The notes beneath the pieces are model-generated. The model made no database searches and was not told where the DNA came from. It saw nothing but the letters and a program-made list of their open reading frames with translations. The position numbers were made by a program, and so were the translations under genes. Positions 1-11,850 of a stretch of DNA of 64,000 nucleotides are shown one piece after another. How positions within the stretch are numbered: position 1 is the stretch's first letter; every line of letters starts with the position of its first letter. The stretch comes from Hydrangea macrophylla. Taxonomy: Eukaryota; Streptophyta; Magnoliopsida; Cornales; Hydrangeaceae. Location: contig CM066998.1 in NCBI GenBank assembly GCA_033977485.1, positions 30,753,501 through 30,817,500 of the forward strand, written 5' to 3'.

Positions 1-964
1 GAAGCAAGAAAAGAAAAAGGAAAAGAAACATAATAAAGAAGAGAAGGTTGAAAAAAAAAATGAAAGAAAAGAAGAAAAATGAATGAAAAGGAATGAAGAG
101 AAAGAAAAGATGAAAGTTTGTAGAAGAAGAATGAAAGAAATCGAACATGCCTTACAATGCCATTCTGAAAACTACCTAAAGAATCATTTCTATCCTTTTT
201 CATTACCTGAGCCACATTACAACCTTTGAAAAGTCCTATTTGATCCTGGGAAACATGGTTTGGATATATAAACGATGGGAAGGAGATTAAAACATGGTAA
301 CGATTAATTTTTCTTGATTGTTGGCATCTTATCCATGAGACTATTGTTCTTTCGTGTTATACGTCTTTTTCGTGTCGTATGTGAGCGTTATTCATCTTGA
401 AAACATAACTCCTTTGCTCACGTATACTAGAGAAATTACACATGTTTCTGAGTGTTTCATTTTAGAGTGTAATTGACATTGTGAGATTTGTAGTCAAGAC
501 ATAGTTAGATGGTCATCCGAGTTATATTCCAAGTTCATGATATGCGCGTGTTCATTTGACTACTATATCACACACGTGCAATTTTATGAGAAACTCTATT
601 GATTTATACGATGCATGTGCTTGGGATTGTTTTTTTTTATGATTTAAGTGAACGTTTGATTACGTTTCTTCTTGTTCGTTATTCTATTTCAAATCATTGT
701 TTTATAATAAGAAGTATTGAGTGTTTTAGTTTTTCGTTTTAATAAAAAAAATTTTAATTTTTAAGTTAATAAAGATGGTTGTGGGTGACTTGTTGATGAG
801 AACCCTCACGAGACTTTACTCGTCCGACTAGGGACACCTAGAGGTTTAAAAGGTTTGTTGCATACGCTAAATGCAATCGTGATCCATGCGAAAATGGAGT
901 AGTAGATTATTAGTAGATTTTATTTTAGTTTTGCTCGAGGACTAGCAAAATGTAGGTTTGGGGG
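1..964 (+). mobile_element. 3' non-coding end of a Ty3/gypsy element (partial)
   Basis: No reading frame of note is seen. The stretch begins with a purine-rich GAA/AAG tract and ends with a sequence class that in plant Athila/Tat-type elements sits just before the 3' LTR: a CTCGAGGACTAGCAAAATG-like string near 934-952, followed by a polypurine tract ending GGGGG at about 956-964. The next base starts an LTR with TGTGAT. The coding part must lie left of the window. Family assignment is by recognition of the polypurine context only. Confidence 0.65.
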
Positions 965-2325
965 TGTGATCGGGAGAGAACTAATCCTAATTATATGCCT
1001 TAATGTGCATTTGTTAGACCATTTTATCTTGTTTTTGTATATTTTTACTTTGTTTTCTAGTTTCTGACAGGTTTTGGAAGAAATCAACTAAATCAGGCTA
1101 AACAGGGTGAAAAAGCAGAGCTAAAGAAGCTGAAAAAGCCAAGTCGCGCGCGCGACCCGCGCCCGCGAAATCCGAGAATCGCTCGCGCGATCCGCTCGCG
1201 CGAGATCCCCAAAATCGCTCGCGCGATCCGCGCGCGCGAAAGTCCAAATGTCGCGCTCGCGCGATATGTGTAAAAATCAAAGTTGCGTATTTCAGTATAC
1301 TGAAGACTCCTGTGCAAACGAAACTGCAGAATGACGTCCAGACTGTAAATTACATACGTTTCAGTTCGTTTCGGGTTGGGAAGCCTTCCAAAGCTTGTTG
1401 TAACTCTATATAAACTCCAAATTTACTGAAGAAAAGGGTTAGCAATTGTTACACACCCATACATACACATTCTATACACATACTTTCAGCCATTGAAGAG
1501 AGGGAAGCAAGGAGAAGAAGAAGAAGACCAAGGGTTTCCATGGCCTCCTCCATCAACTACTTGCTATCTATCACTTCCATGGACGGCTAGATCATAGATC
1601 TAGGGTTTCAATGAAACCCTAGCCAAGTAATAGGGTTTTATTTATGTGTTTATTTTAGTTTTATTATGTATGGATGACAGTCACATGTTTAGAGGATTTT
1701 TTATAATAAAATCGTACTTCTATTGATTAAATCATTACTTTCAAAGTTTATTCTTGTCTTAGATCTATTTTGACTGTGATGTGCTCAACAATCTATTCTT
1801 GCTGTGCTTGTTTAGGTTGTTTACATGTGATGGTGCTTTATTGATTCGTGCTATCAAGTATCCGAATAGTCCATGCCTAGATTAGACGGATTAGATCACA
1901 ACCCTAGTTTAGTGTGAGATAATTCGTGCTAACCGAAGATGGATTATGTTGGTGCTTGAACCATGAATATCTTCTTGTCGGATGAATTGGGCTTGTAGCT
2001 ACAATTCCCCATTATCATCCAACATAATAAGCTAAAGTAATTCATAAATATTCCTATTATGAAGCTAGTGGTGGATTTGCAATCCTAGGTTCCCTTAAAC
2101 ATTATTTAAAACACTTTCAATTGCTTTCATAGTTTAGATTTATTTTTATTGTTATTAGTTTAATTAAATTCAAATTCAAATCCGTTTTTCCTAATTAATT
2201 AGACTTAGGTTTTAAAATTAAGAGCTGTAGTAAACAATCTCTGTGGGTTCGACCTTTACTTCCACACTGCAAATCTTTAGAAAAGTAAAGAATACTTTTT
2301 ACATCTTGATTCTGACAACATCACA
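965..2325 (+). mobile_element. 3' LTR of an Athila/Tat-like Ty3/gypsy retrotransposon
   Basis: The 1361-bp LTR starts TGTGAT (965-970) and ends ATCACA (2320-2325), a perfect 6-bp inverted terminal repeat. It follows directly on a polypurine tract. A TATA box (CTATATAAAC) lies near 1406. Near the end there is a CTGTGGGTTCGACC string typical of LTR ends in this lineage. A GC-rich palindromic cluster sits 140-265 bp upstream of the TATA box. The matching 5' LTR is outside the window, so neither age nor target duplication can be judged. It ends 840 bp upstream of the DOT4 start codon. Confidence 0.75.
1141..1265. repeat. Palindromic CG-rich motif cluster in LTR
   Basis: Repeated units of the type TCGCGCGAGCG / CGCTCGCGCGA and (CG)n lie in a run of about 120 bp inside an otherwise AT-rich LTR, upstream of its TATA box. 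The same motif class reappears in the unrelated Tekay LTRs at 47425-47730 and 56000-56310. Confidence 0.8.
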
Positions 2326-2599
2326 TACCCATAATATGTAATAACAATCAATAATAAATTTAAGCTTATAGACACCTGGTTTTACCACTTGATCTGACGA
2401 CTGAATGAGTAACCCATTCACGTGATAACCTAGCTGGATTGATGTCGGGCCGAGTTACCCACTTATGCATATACACACACTATTGACTATCGGGGGAAGA
2501 AGAAGTCGGAGCAGAAAGAAGAGACCCGAGAAGAAAGGAGGAGAAGCAGTGAATTCAATATAGGGTGATAAAGTGTAATTTTTCAAATTAAATTTATTA
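2326..2599. other. Host-gene upstream flank, no gene seen
   Basis: Sequence between the LTR end and the MITE. It shows no coding potential and no clear repeat. It is a probable distal promoter region of the PPR gene. Confidence 0.4.
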
Positions 2600-2891
2600 C
2601 TCTCTCTATATCATAATAAGTGTTTACATTTCTTTTTTTGGATGTCCTATAATAAGTGTTCACTTTCTTAAATTGACATATAGCTTTTACTTACTTTCCA
2701 AAACTACCATTATAATAAAGACAAAGAAGCATTTATTTGTGATCCCAAAATAAGCAAAAAGTCAAACACCCATCACATCTAAGGGTAAAATTGGAAAATG
2801 ACTCTTTAATGAACCAAATAAATTAATATAATACAATTTTTTTAAACATTGTGCAAAAAGAAAATAGACATTTATTATGTGACGAAGGGAG
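2600..2891. mobile_element. Stowaway-like MITE (Tc1/mariner type)
   Basis: The element is about 292 bp. Its terminal inverted repeats match the CTCCCTCCGTCCC class in degraded form: it starts CTCTCTCTATATCATAATAAG and ends with the complementary CATTTATTATGTGACGAAGGGAG. TA dinucleotides flank both ends (2598-2599 and 2892-2893), as expected for Stowaway. A second internal ATAATAAGTGTTCAC near 2650 echoes the terminal repeat. It has no coding capacity and lies 274 bp before the PPR start codon, so it may contribute promoter or leader sequence. Confidence 0.85.
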
Positions 2892-3165
2892 TATTATATA
2901 CTAATGATACCTCACATGTGCGTCATAAATAAAAATTATAAGGATCAAAGTGATAAATTTAAAATTACAAGCAACAAAGTGAAATTACAACCAAACTATA
3001 AGAATGCCAAATGTAATTTACCCTTAAATTTGGAATTTCAATTTCAGTCTTTCCCAAATACAAGTCCCCACCCTATTTAGCTTTCTGTTCAGGAAGCTTT
3101 CCCGGGCCATTTTTTTTTTTTATTTTTTATTTTTTCTATTACAGCACAGCGAAGGCATCTTAGGC

Positions 3166-5796
3166 ATGATAATAATGGCCAAAGCCACACCACACTTGTG
3201 GGTTTTTCCACCACATCACAATCACAGAGAGAGTTCTCTCAGATACCAAAATGGTTTCATTTTCTTCAAACAATCTTCAACTACTTCTTTTCTCTCTTCC
3301 AATTTGGGTAATTCATGTACCACCATGAATGCCTCTGTCTCACTTTTCCAAACAACCAAACACCCAATTACAGATTATGATGCCGAAATTTGCCGATTCT
3401 GTGAACTGGGTAATCTGAAAATGGCCATGGAATTGCTGCACAAGGCTGAAAAATCTGATCTTGAGTTGAGAACTTATTGTTCAATCTTACAGCTATGCGC
3501 AGATATGAAATCATTGAATTCTGGTTGTGAAGTTCATTCAATTATATCTTCCAATGGCATCCATGTTGATCATGTTTTGAGTTCAAAACTTGTATTCATG
3601 TATGTAACTTGTGGGGATTTAGTAGAAGGGAGGCGGATTTTTGATAAAATTGCCAATGAAAAGGTATTCTTATGGAATTTATTCATAAATGAGTATGCAA
3701 AGATTGGTGATTTTAGACAGAGTATATATATGTACAAGAAAATGCAGGAGTTGGGAGTGAAAGCAAATTCTTATACATTTTCTAGTGTTTTGAAATCTTT
3801 TGCAGCTCTAGGAAGTGTAGTAGATGGTGAATGTGTTCATGGGTATTTGCTGAGATTGGGATTTGGTTCTTATAATACAGTTGTGAATTCTCTGATTGCT
3901 TTTTACTTTAGATGTAGAAGAATAGAGAGTGCATGTAAGTTGTTTGATGAATTGACTGATAGAGATGTGATAACTTGGAATTCAATGATAAGTGGGTATA
4001 TGGCAAATGGTGTTTGTGAGAAGGGACTTGGGATTTTCAAAGACATGCTGACTTTGGGCATTGATGTGGATTTGGCTACAGTGGTTATTGTTCTTGGAGC
4101 TTGTGCAAATATTGGTTCCACATTACTCGGTAAAACACTTCATGCTCATGCAATGAAAGCCGGATTTGATGGCGAAATGATCTTCAATAATACTTTACTA
4201 GATGTGTATGCAAAATGTGGTGATATGGGTAGTGCAATTCAAGTTTTTGAGAGAATGGGTAAAAGAAGCGTGGTGTCGTGGACTTCGATTATTGCAGGTT
4301 ATGCTCGAGAGGGTCAATCCAATAAGGCGATAGATATATTCCTTGAAATGAGAAGGGAAGGTATAAACCCCGATGTTTATACAATCACGAGCATCCTCCA
4401 TGCTTGTGCTTGTAGTAGCTCATTAGAAAATGGAAGGGAAATACATGATTACATTCAGGTAAGCAATGTGAAATTGAGCTTGTTTGTATCTAATGCTCTC
4501 ATGGACATGTATGCAAAATGTGGAAGTATGGAAGATGCCCTTTCGGTTTTCTCTGAAATATCTGAAAAGGACATCGTCTCGTGGAATACTATGATTGGAG
4601 GTTATTCGAAGAACGGTCTTCCCAATGAAGCCCTTAATTTATTTGTTAGAATGCAACAAAATTTAAAACCCGACAATGTAACAATGACCTGTATACTTCC
4701 TGCTTGTGCTAGCTTAGCAGCTTTAGATAGGGGCAGAGAGATACACGGTTACATATTGAGAAATGGGTTATCTTTGGATAGATATATTTTTAATGCACTT
4801 ATTGACATGTATGTGAAATGTGGTGTGCTAGTTTTTGCTCGGCTACTCTTTGATATGATCCAAGTGAAAGATTTGATCTCATGGACGGTCATGATTTCTG
4901 GGTATGGTATGCATGGATTTGGGAGGGAAGCTATTGCTACATTTGGTGGGATGAGAAAAGCGGGTATCCAGGCTGATGGAGTTTCGTTTATATCTATTCT
5001 GTACGCTTGTAGTCATTCGGGTTTACTTGAAGAAGGGTGGAGATTTTTTAATATTATGAGAAATGACTTCAAAATTGAGCCCAAGCTTGAGCACTATGCT
5101 TGTATGGTGGATCTTCTTGCTCGTGCCGGGAAATTATCAAAGGCATATAAGTTCATCCAAACAATGCCTATTGAGCCGGATGCCACAATCTGGGGCTCTT
5201 TGCTCTGTGGGTGCAGAATTCACCATGATGTGAAACTAGCAGAGAAAGTTGCCGAACGTGTTTTTGAACTAGAGCCCGATAATACGGGTTATTATGTACT
5301 TCTTGCGAATATATACGCAGAGGCCGAAAAATGGGAAGAAGTGAAGAAATTGAGGGAGAGAATTGGAAGGCATCGGTTAAAAAAGAACCCGGGTTGTAGT
5401 TGGATTGAGATAAAAAACAAAGTTCATATCTTTCTTGCAGGAGATACATCAATCCCACAAGCCAAAAAGATCGAATTGTTCTTGAGGAAGTTAAGAATGG
5501 AGATGAAAGAAAAAGGTTTAGTTCAAAAATTAAAGTATGCTTTGATCAATGCCGATGAAATGGAGAAAGAAGTGGCCATTTGTGGGCACAGTGAGAAATT
5601 GGCCATGGCTTATGGAATTTTGAACTCGCCACCTGGCAGAACCATACGAGTCACCAAGAATCTAAGAGTTTGCGGTGATTGTCATGAGATGGCCAAGTTC
5701 ATGTCGAAGATGGTTGAGAGAGAAATTGTTTTAAGAGATTCTAATCGTTTTCACCATTTCAAGGATGGGTATTGTACTTGCAGAGGTTACTGGTGA
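3166..5796 (+). CDS. DOT4: DYW-class PPR protein, DOT4 orthologue (chloroplast RNA editing)
   Basis: Intronless 876-residue protein. The N-terminal ~50 residues are Ser/Thr-rich with few acidic residues, fitting a chloroplast transit peptide. From about residue 60 there are PLS-type PPR repeats. The C-terminus carries E/E+ motifs and a full DYW cytidine-deaminase-like domain: His808-Ser-Glu810, then Cys836-x2-Cys839-His840, then a C-x-C, ending RGYW rather than the textbook DYW. I recognise close similarity over the whole length, including the end (RGFW there), to Arabidopsis DOT4 (At4g18750, about 870 residues), known to be needed for editing of rpoC1 transcripts in chloroplasts and for leaf vein patterning. 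The family role is site-specific C-to-U editing. ATG at 3166 is the first in frame; an ATG at 3175 has a better context (AATAATGG). A T-rich tract (3111-3160) precedes the start. No disabling change is seen. Confidence 0.95.
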   Translation: MIIMAKATPHLWVFPPHHNHRESSLRYQNGFIFFKQSSTTSFLSSNLGNSCTTMNASVSLFQTTKHPITDYDAEICRFCELGNLKMAMELLHKAEKSDLELRTYCSILQLCADMKSLNSGCEVHSIISSNGIHVDHVLSSKLVFMYVTCGDLVEGRRIFDKIANEKVFLWNLFINEYAKIGDFRQSIYMYKKMQELGVKANSYTFSSVLKSFAALGSVVDGECVHGYLLRLGFGSYNTVVNSLIAFYFRCRRIESACKLFDELTDRDVITWNSMISGYMANGVCEKGLGIFKDMLTLGIDVDLATVVIVLGACANIGSTLLGKTLHAHAMKAGFDGEMIFNNTLLDVYAKCGDMGSAIQVFERMGKRSVVSWTSIIAGYAREGQSNKAIDIFLEMRREGINPDVYTITSILHACACSSSLENGREIHDYIQVSNVKLSLFVSNALMDMYAKCGSMEDALSVFSEISEKDIVSWNTMIGGYSKNGLPNEALNLFVRMQQNLKPDNVTMTCILPACASLAALDRGREIHGYILRNGLSLDRYIFNALIDMYVKCGVLVFARLLFDMIQVKDLISWTVMISGYGMHGFGREAIATFGGMRKAGIQADGVSFISILYACSHSGLLEEGWRFFNIMRNDFKIEPKLEHYACMVDLLARAGKLSKAYKFIQTMPIEPDATIWGSLLCGCRIHHDVKLAEKVAERVFELEPDNTGYYVLLANIYAEAEKWEEVKKLRERIGRHRLKKNPGCSWIEIKNKVHIFLAGDTSIPQAKKIELFLRKLRMEMKEKGLVQKLKYALINADEMEKEVAICGHSEKLAMAYGILNSPPGRTIRVTKNLRVCGDCHEMAKFMSKMVEREIVLRDSNRFHHFKDGYCTCRGYW

Positions 5797-6021
5797 ACCA
5801 AGTGGGACTATAATATTTTCGCTATGAAGGAGATACGTACACGAATATATATATATATATATGTGTGTGTATATTCCAGGACTCATACTTGCACAGGTTG
5901 TTTTTCCAAGAATTGTTCTGTAGATGGCCAAAACTTTGAGTTAAATCATATTCTTGAAAAGAGGTACTACTATTAGAGTCACATTTGTTCCTCTTTCTCT
6001 CCCTCTTTCCCTCTCTCTTAA

Positions 6022-6397
6022 GGCTCTGTTTGGTTCATTTAATCTATTATGATGAAAAGGAAAAGAAAGCATCGAGAAAAACAATTATCTTTGTTTAGTT
6101 AATATGCTTTTTTTTTGCTTGCAGATTTAAAAAACGAAAAGAAAAAGGAAAAGATTATGATCAGGAACATCGGTTCCCTACTGTTTACCTCAATGCTTAA
6201 ATAACATTTAGAAATTAAAATTTTGCAACATAGGGTGTTTAGAAAAGAGGTTAGGAAGTGACTTGCAAAAGCTAGAATTTTTAGTTTATTTTTCATCTTA
6301 TTTTCACTACCATTTTCCTTGTTAACCAAACAAAGGAAAGTATTTCCCTCTACTTTTGCCCTTCTTTTCCTTCACTAAAACAGTGAACCAAAGAGCC
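6022..6397. mobile_element. MITE with GGCTCTGTTTGGTTCA ends
   Basis: Terminal inverted repeats: GGCTCTGTTTGGTTCA at 6022-6037 and TGAACCAAAGAGCC at 6384-6397, differing by a 2-base length change. The interior is AT-rich and purine-biased with no protein. The end sequence resembles hAT- or PIF-type plant MITEs. No convincing target duplication is visible, so the superfamily is open. It lies 225 bp after the PPR stop codon and may supply part of the gene's 3' region. Confidence 0.7.
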
Positions 6398-6703
6398 CAA
6401 GGGAAATGGTGAGGAAAAAAGGACAATTATGGGGACGTAGGGTGCTTCCTGTTATTTACCAGCTAGAGGGTAGCTAAGATCTTAGAAGGTGTTTATTAAT
6501 CTTCTTGAGTGACTATTCTATGCTTATTTGCATTAAATTGCAACTTGGTATGTGTTTTCACGCATTATAAAGCGCATTGGAGTTTTGGCGATGCCTTTTC
6601 TTTGGGTCGAGCTGTTATGCTTATGTTGTTTCTCTGAAATTCACATTGTGAGAGAGAGTACAATCTTCAAGCAGCTTAAGGTCTCCAATTAACGTTGGCA
6701 GAA

Positions 6704-6740
<37 letters not shown>

Positions 6741-6816
6741 ACTGGGAGGGGTCTATAGGACCACCAACAAACACAACTCCTTGGCATCCAAATTTGCCAT
6801 TAGATCAGCACATATT
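6398..6816. other. Intergenic sequence with TA microsatellite
   Basis: No gene is seen. A (TA)n microsatellite runs from about 6705 to 6738. A shorter TA tract lies at about 5846-5862 in the 3' flank of the PPR gene. Confidence 0.6.
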
Positions 6817-9307
6817 TGTTGCACCCCAATTTTTAGACAAATAAATAAGGGAGAAACCGAAACCAATATATAGTTGTCAAATCATTAGAGGTGATCGTAA
6901 TGTAAAACATCACACAGTCTATACAGCATAAATCATAACTCACAAGTGCAATAGTAATAGTAAAATATCCAACCAATAAAGATAAAAACTAAGGTTTAAA
7001 AATCCGATAATATCTCTCCTAAAACTTCATTCAAACAATATTTGAAAATGTCAAATGGCCCACAATGCCAAAATCTAAAATACTGAAACCCTCTAAAATA
7101 CAATGAAAAAAAACTAATAAAGACAAACAACAATAAGAACTCCACATTCCTCCTCCTACAAGATGTCACGAACTCCCTACTATCCTTGCAAATTTCGATC
7201 GGCTACTCTCCAACAAGAACGCACCTGTGAGAAAAACTCAATGGGTCAGTCACATGACTGGTATGAGTTAAATAACGCTAGCCATACACAGTCTTAGAAA
7301 TCGCTCGCGGTCCCTTAAAACTAACACAACAACACATACAAGAGATTGGGTAGGAAAGTAGTTCCACTCATATAACGGAACAAGGGGTAATTTCCCTTTT
7401 ATGTGGCGGCCATATAGTTCCTACCCGAACTAACTAAATAAATACTTACCCTTCTTAGCTATGGTAGACTAATACCTACAAATACATTAGTGGGCCTACC
7501 ATCGTGCAGAAATAGAAGTTAGTACAATAATCGAAAAATCAAAATTTGGATGTTGTTTATAAAATGAATTTATCTCCAAGAAGGAGCTGGAATTACACAA
7601 AACTTAAAACGTGAAAGATGTTCAGAGTAAAATGAAAAGTCTCGCGTTCCCGTTCATTTATTCTAAACACGTAAGTCAGAAATCAATTATTAAACTCCTG
7701 CTCTTAAACATGTGAAGTCAACAGTTTCTGAAAATAGATTAAAACAGTGACAAGATGACGTTTTTTGGAAAAATGTAAAACCCGAAAGTTGATCGGATTG
7801 TCGTTTTACTTCAATTTAGGCGAAACGACCATCAATTGTGAAGTTAAGTGACCAAATTATCCAATTTACTATCTGATCCTGTTTATTATTAAATCATAAC
7901 GCTCTAGAAAAGGTTACGTTACACATAGAAGGCTACGTTTTAAGCTAACAGATACACACAAAAGTTGTTTGATATGACGATTACTAAACAACTACTAATT
8001 TTTAGGATTTTACTACAACATGATATAATGAATTACAATACAAATGTATAGCCGCAAATTTAAATACCACGAAGTATTTTATTGCATTATACCTTATGTC
8101 CACCACCTCGGCCACCCATCCATGGTCCAGTCTATACATATATTCCATGTGTCTCCTAAGTAACACTAACTCCCACTCTAGTCCCAACTCCCATAGGGTA
8201 TTACTGGGATTTGAGTATACACCGAAAGATTAGTCCTTATGTTCTTGACATCAATAAGAAAAATGTCTAGATACTCATGAAATAGACCAACAAGCTGGGT
8301 ATAAGGCTTAAAATAATGAAGAGACGGGTCATCCAAGTAGTCGTCGTCTAATCACACTAGGACAGGTCATCCACGAAGTCGTCGCCTAAAATCATAAGGA
8401 GTAGTGGTGGACACTAAAGCATTTCCTAATATTAACTTCTATTAGAAAACCTTCACATAAATGGTCACACATTCACAAATTCACGAAACCCAACATTAGA
8501 TGAGTATTCTTATATCTCAACGTAATTCCACGTTATATCATAATAATGAATATGAGTTGATACAAACATATAAACTACCTTAGACACTCACACAGTCACA
8601 AATCCACGAAGCCCAACATACATGATAACTACTAGATCTCTATGTGTAAATACGTTAAGTCATATAAACAAGCACGAAATCACCCAGAAATATAATTTAG
8701 CTAATAAGCACATTTTAACCATATAAAAGCTGTTACTGTAAATTAAATTTACAGCCTAAATGGTGCGGAATCGGGAAAATCTTAAAGAACGAAAAGTGTG
8801 AAGAATCACGTTTTACATAAACCAGAGGACAAAATGTCAAAATTCTAAACGCACGATTTTATAAAAATATTTTAGAATTTTCAGCCGTCGTTAAATTTTA
8901 CGAACGAATATGCAATCAATCTGAATTAAGTTCCTCAATCCCTATATTATTCCCTTGATCTTACATACTTGTTTATTAACTTATAAACATAGGACATTAA
9001 AAAAAAAACACTTAGGTTAAAACCACGAAGAATAATATAAACTTCAATCTACATACGTACGTATATTGTAGGTTTTGAACATGGATGAGCAACGATTAGA
9101 AACCCTGATTTTCACGTGTAAATACATATACACACATGTATGTATATACACCCGTATACACAAAATATTTAACTCACTTCGTTTGGATAAAAAAAGTGAC
9201 AACAACGAACTAGTATACACTCCGCGATTCCACACAAGATCATGAACCCGAGACCTTCTCATTCTTCCTCCTTTTTCTTCTTCTTTTCTCTCTCTCTCTC
9301 TCTCTCC

Positions 9308-9346
<39 letters not shown>

Positions 9347-9929
9347 GTGATAAGGGGCTAGGGTTTAATATATGTATATATATACTACATACACAACACA
9401 TATCAATAAAATACACACAAACATATAAATCCCATTTTTTTTTGGCTTTGGGCCTCACAAAAGGCTTCATATGGACCCGAAATGCATTCCAAATTACTTA
9501 AAACATTAGCCCAATGGGTATACATGACACAACGGCCCCTACATGCTACTAAGAAGTTTAGTATATATAGCTATAAGATATACACACTCAGTTAATATCC
9601 AAAACTTGAAAACAATAAAATAATTACTAAAAGTATTTAGAAAATTAGGATTCTCAAAATATGTATATGTGGGAACCTAAATTCTTGGGAGATAGACATT
9701 TTGCATGAAGTGACTACTGGTTTTGAACTTGGATTAGAACCAAGCTATGGTTATGAAATCACATTGAGAATTTGTTTCCCAAAAATGCTACGCATACACA
9801 CATTTTTACACACTAAATGACACAAAAGGTTGTCAAAGCAATAAACTAAAATTTTCTGTGGGACCCACACTCTAGTTACACACATTCTGCCCTAGCATTT
9901 CCCCCAAATCTGAAATCAAACTAAAATCC
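6817..9929 (-). mobile_element. Reverse-oriented chromovirus-like LTR region (boundaries partly uncertain)
   Basis: Read on the minus strand this resembles a long Ty3/gypsy LTR. Its U5 end at 6817 reads GGGGTGCAACA, the Tekay end GGGGCGTGACA with transitions only. A hairpin CAGTCATGTGACTG lies near 7250-7270, followed by a splice-acceptor-like TTTTTCTCACAG. Further up are a leader with a long CT/GA tract (9284-9341), a TATA-rich block near 9365-9390 and a GTGAGTTAAATATTTTG element near 9165-9185. No protein is encoded. The U3 end was not located, and the call of one LTR up to 9929 is an inference. Confidence 0.4.
9284..9341. repeat. (CT)n microsatellite
   Basis: Nearly pure CT dinucleotide repeat, interrupted once by CCCTAT. 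On the minus strand it is a GA-rich leader downstream of a TATA block. Confidence 0.9.
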
Positions 9930-10200
9930 TATCATGCCCTAGAATAGCAAAAATAGAGAAAAATAAATTTCCCTTTTGGGATATTGGGAATGACTGGTGA
10001 GAGTCACTAAATTGCCCACACCAGACAGTAACAAGAGTCGTAATAAAACCAACAGAGATATATTACAAAAGTCCTAGCTATTACAATAATTAGAGTCCAC
10101 GACAGTGGGAAATATAAAAGGTTTGAAAGCAACATATGCCCAAGTACCAATTATAACGAAGTACAACAGAAGTCTAAAAACTAAATATCTATCCTTATCT

Positions 10201-10350
10201 TCAGCTAGCGTAGACGTAATCGTCAGTGTAGTAGTCTTGTCCATCCTCGCCTTCGTCTCTAGGTCCATCTTCAGCATAGCCCTCCTCCACATAGTATCCG
10301 TCCTGATAGTGATCGTCACTTGCACGGTTTGGAACAGGGTAGCCTCGACA
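10201..10350 (-). other. LTR micro reading frame, acidic Tyr-rich tail (family A)
   Basis: Minus-strand frame of 49 codons plus stop, from a TGT codon at 10350 to TGA at 10203-10201. The start reads C-R-G-Y-P-V-P. It is followed by a tail rich in Asp, Glu, Gly and Tyr (for example YYVEEGYAEDG) ending DDYVYAS-stop. It lies just downstream of an acceptor-like CAG. The same pattern in the same frame occurs in the Tekay LTRs at 27701 and 48672. No known protein is recognised, and an initiating ATG in this frame is not seen, so it may be the second exon of a spliced transcript. Confidence 0.5.
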
Positions 10351-11039
10351 GCAGATGTCCAGGCATAAACGTAGTCAGCTTACTGAAAGTTGAGTAAGAA
10401 GTAACTAACACAGTCTCATAGGTATAAAGTAATTACCAATGAATGATATATAGTAGTGCTACTAATAGTATCTTTCCTTCTTTTATTCTGAACTCATTAC
10501 ATGATTCTTATCACCTTCAAATCCTAAGACTGACTATACCGACTGACTATACCAAGTGACTACCATAAACCAATTATATCATCACGACATACTAGTGCTC
10601 TTGTTCACCACTTTTAAGAGCTCTTACTATTCATCGCTTTTAAGAACTCTTATGAGTACCATACATTATTCCAATATAACGACTGGTCTATGGACATACC
10701 GTTACTCTTGTTCACCGCTTTTAAAAATGCTTACTGTTCACCGCTTTTAAGAATGCTTGCGAGTACGATACATACATAGCTCTGGCAAACACAATCCTGG
10801 CCAAACCTGCTACCTTCTTATTTGAGTTAACACGAGTGGACTATCAACTCGATTAAGCTTAACCCTTAATAATCTTCAGAACTCGAATACGTTACGCACA
10901 TACTATCTCAATCTCATTATCGCACTCCATTATCTCTTGTTTCCATAGTATCACATATAGATAGCATGTGTCGATATGGAGACATCTAAACAATATGTAT
11001 TATAATTAACAAGAAATAATCATGTTCTAAAATATTCGA

Positions 11040-11155
11040 TCGATATTAACCATTTCAATCAATTGAAGAAAAAAAGTTCTATCGATTGAAGAATCTTTAA
11101 GGGATTGAAGTTAAGATGGTTTTGAATGATTGAACCAAGTTTGATTGATTGAACG
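11040..11155. repeat. ATCGATTGA-type palindromic motif cluster (first)
   Basis: Several near-copies of TCAATCGATTGA (for example CAATCAATTGAAG, TATCGATTGAAG, TTGATTGATTGAAC) lie within about 115 bp of the reversed solo LTR, just after its TTCTAAACTCACT element in minus-strand order. That is the same relative place as the CG cluster of the Tekay LTR at 47425. Confidence 0.7.
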
Positions 11156-11340
11156 TCTTCTTCTTCTTCAGAAGTTTTGGGCAGTGAATGTCTAGAGTAG
11201 TGGGGGTGTGTTTGGGTCCATTACTTACACTCAAAACTTGTAAAACATTACACAAATGCTATTGAGTGAGTTTAGAACTCATTGAAGGTTGCTAAGGGCG
11301 TTTTTGGCTTGAGCTTGAGCTTGAGCTTGAGCTTAAGCTT

Positions 11341-11357
11341 CAGGCTCTAATGGAGTC

Positions 11358-11394
<37 letters not shown>

Positions 11395-11560
11395 CTTCAG
11401 TCTTTCTGTCTGTCTCTCTTCTCTTCTTTCTTCTTCCTCTTCTACTTCTCTCTATATCTCTCTCTCAGATTATATATATGGTGTGCTTGTATATATATAT
11501 ATGGTTGTCTGGTATATATAATCCAATCTCTCTCTCTCTCTCTCTCTAAACTCTCAACTC
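11341..11560. repeat. CT and TA microsatellites in reversed LTR leader
   Basis: (CT)n runs occur at about 11358-11392 and 11526-11549, with TA tracts between. On the minus strand this gives a GA-rich leader downstream of a TATATATAC block. The small frames that cross it are low complexity. Confidence 0.8.
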
Positions 11561-11689
11561 TTTCTCCAGACCAAACAAACCTCACACACATACAATTTGA
11601 ACAAATATATATAGAAGAGGGAGGGTGCAAGGTGGCAGCTTGTGCGTATACTGGGAAAATAAAATATGACATTTTTGATAGACCGAGGC

Positions 11690-11850
11690 GACTTCGATCG
11701 ATTGAACACATGTCATCCAGGTTCGATCAATTGAAAGTAGTTCAATCGATTGAAAAAGGGAACTACGTCATAAATCATGTCGGCAGGGTTTTGATCGCTT
11801 AAAAAATGAAATTATCAATCGATTGAAAACACTTCAATTGATTGAAAGAA
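11690..11850. repeat. ATCGATTGA-type palindromic motif cluster (second)
   Basis: Five or more copies of the TCAATCGATTGA class: CGATCGATTGAAC, TCGATCAATTGAAAG, TTCAATCGATTGAAAA, TCAATCGATTGAAAAC and TTCAATTGATTGAAAG. On the minus strand the cluster lies 170-330 bp upstream of the TATA block of the reversed LTR. Confidence 0.8.

Noticed and set aside
3903..5458. Several antisense frames of 67-96 codons inside the PPR gene
   Set aside because: Antisense shadows of a clearly functional coding frame.
10074..10325. 83-codon minus-strand frame rich in Thr/Arg
   Set aside because: It overlaps the Tyr-rich frame in another phase. Only the Tyr-rich phase is shared with the other LTR families.
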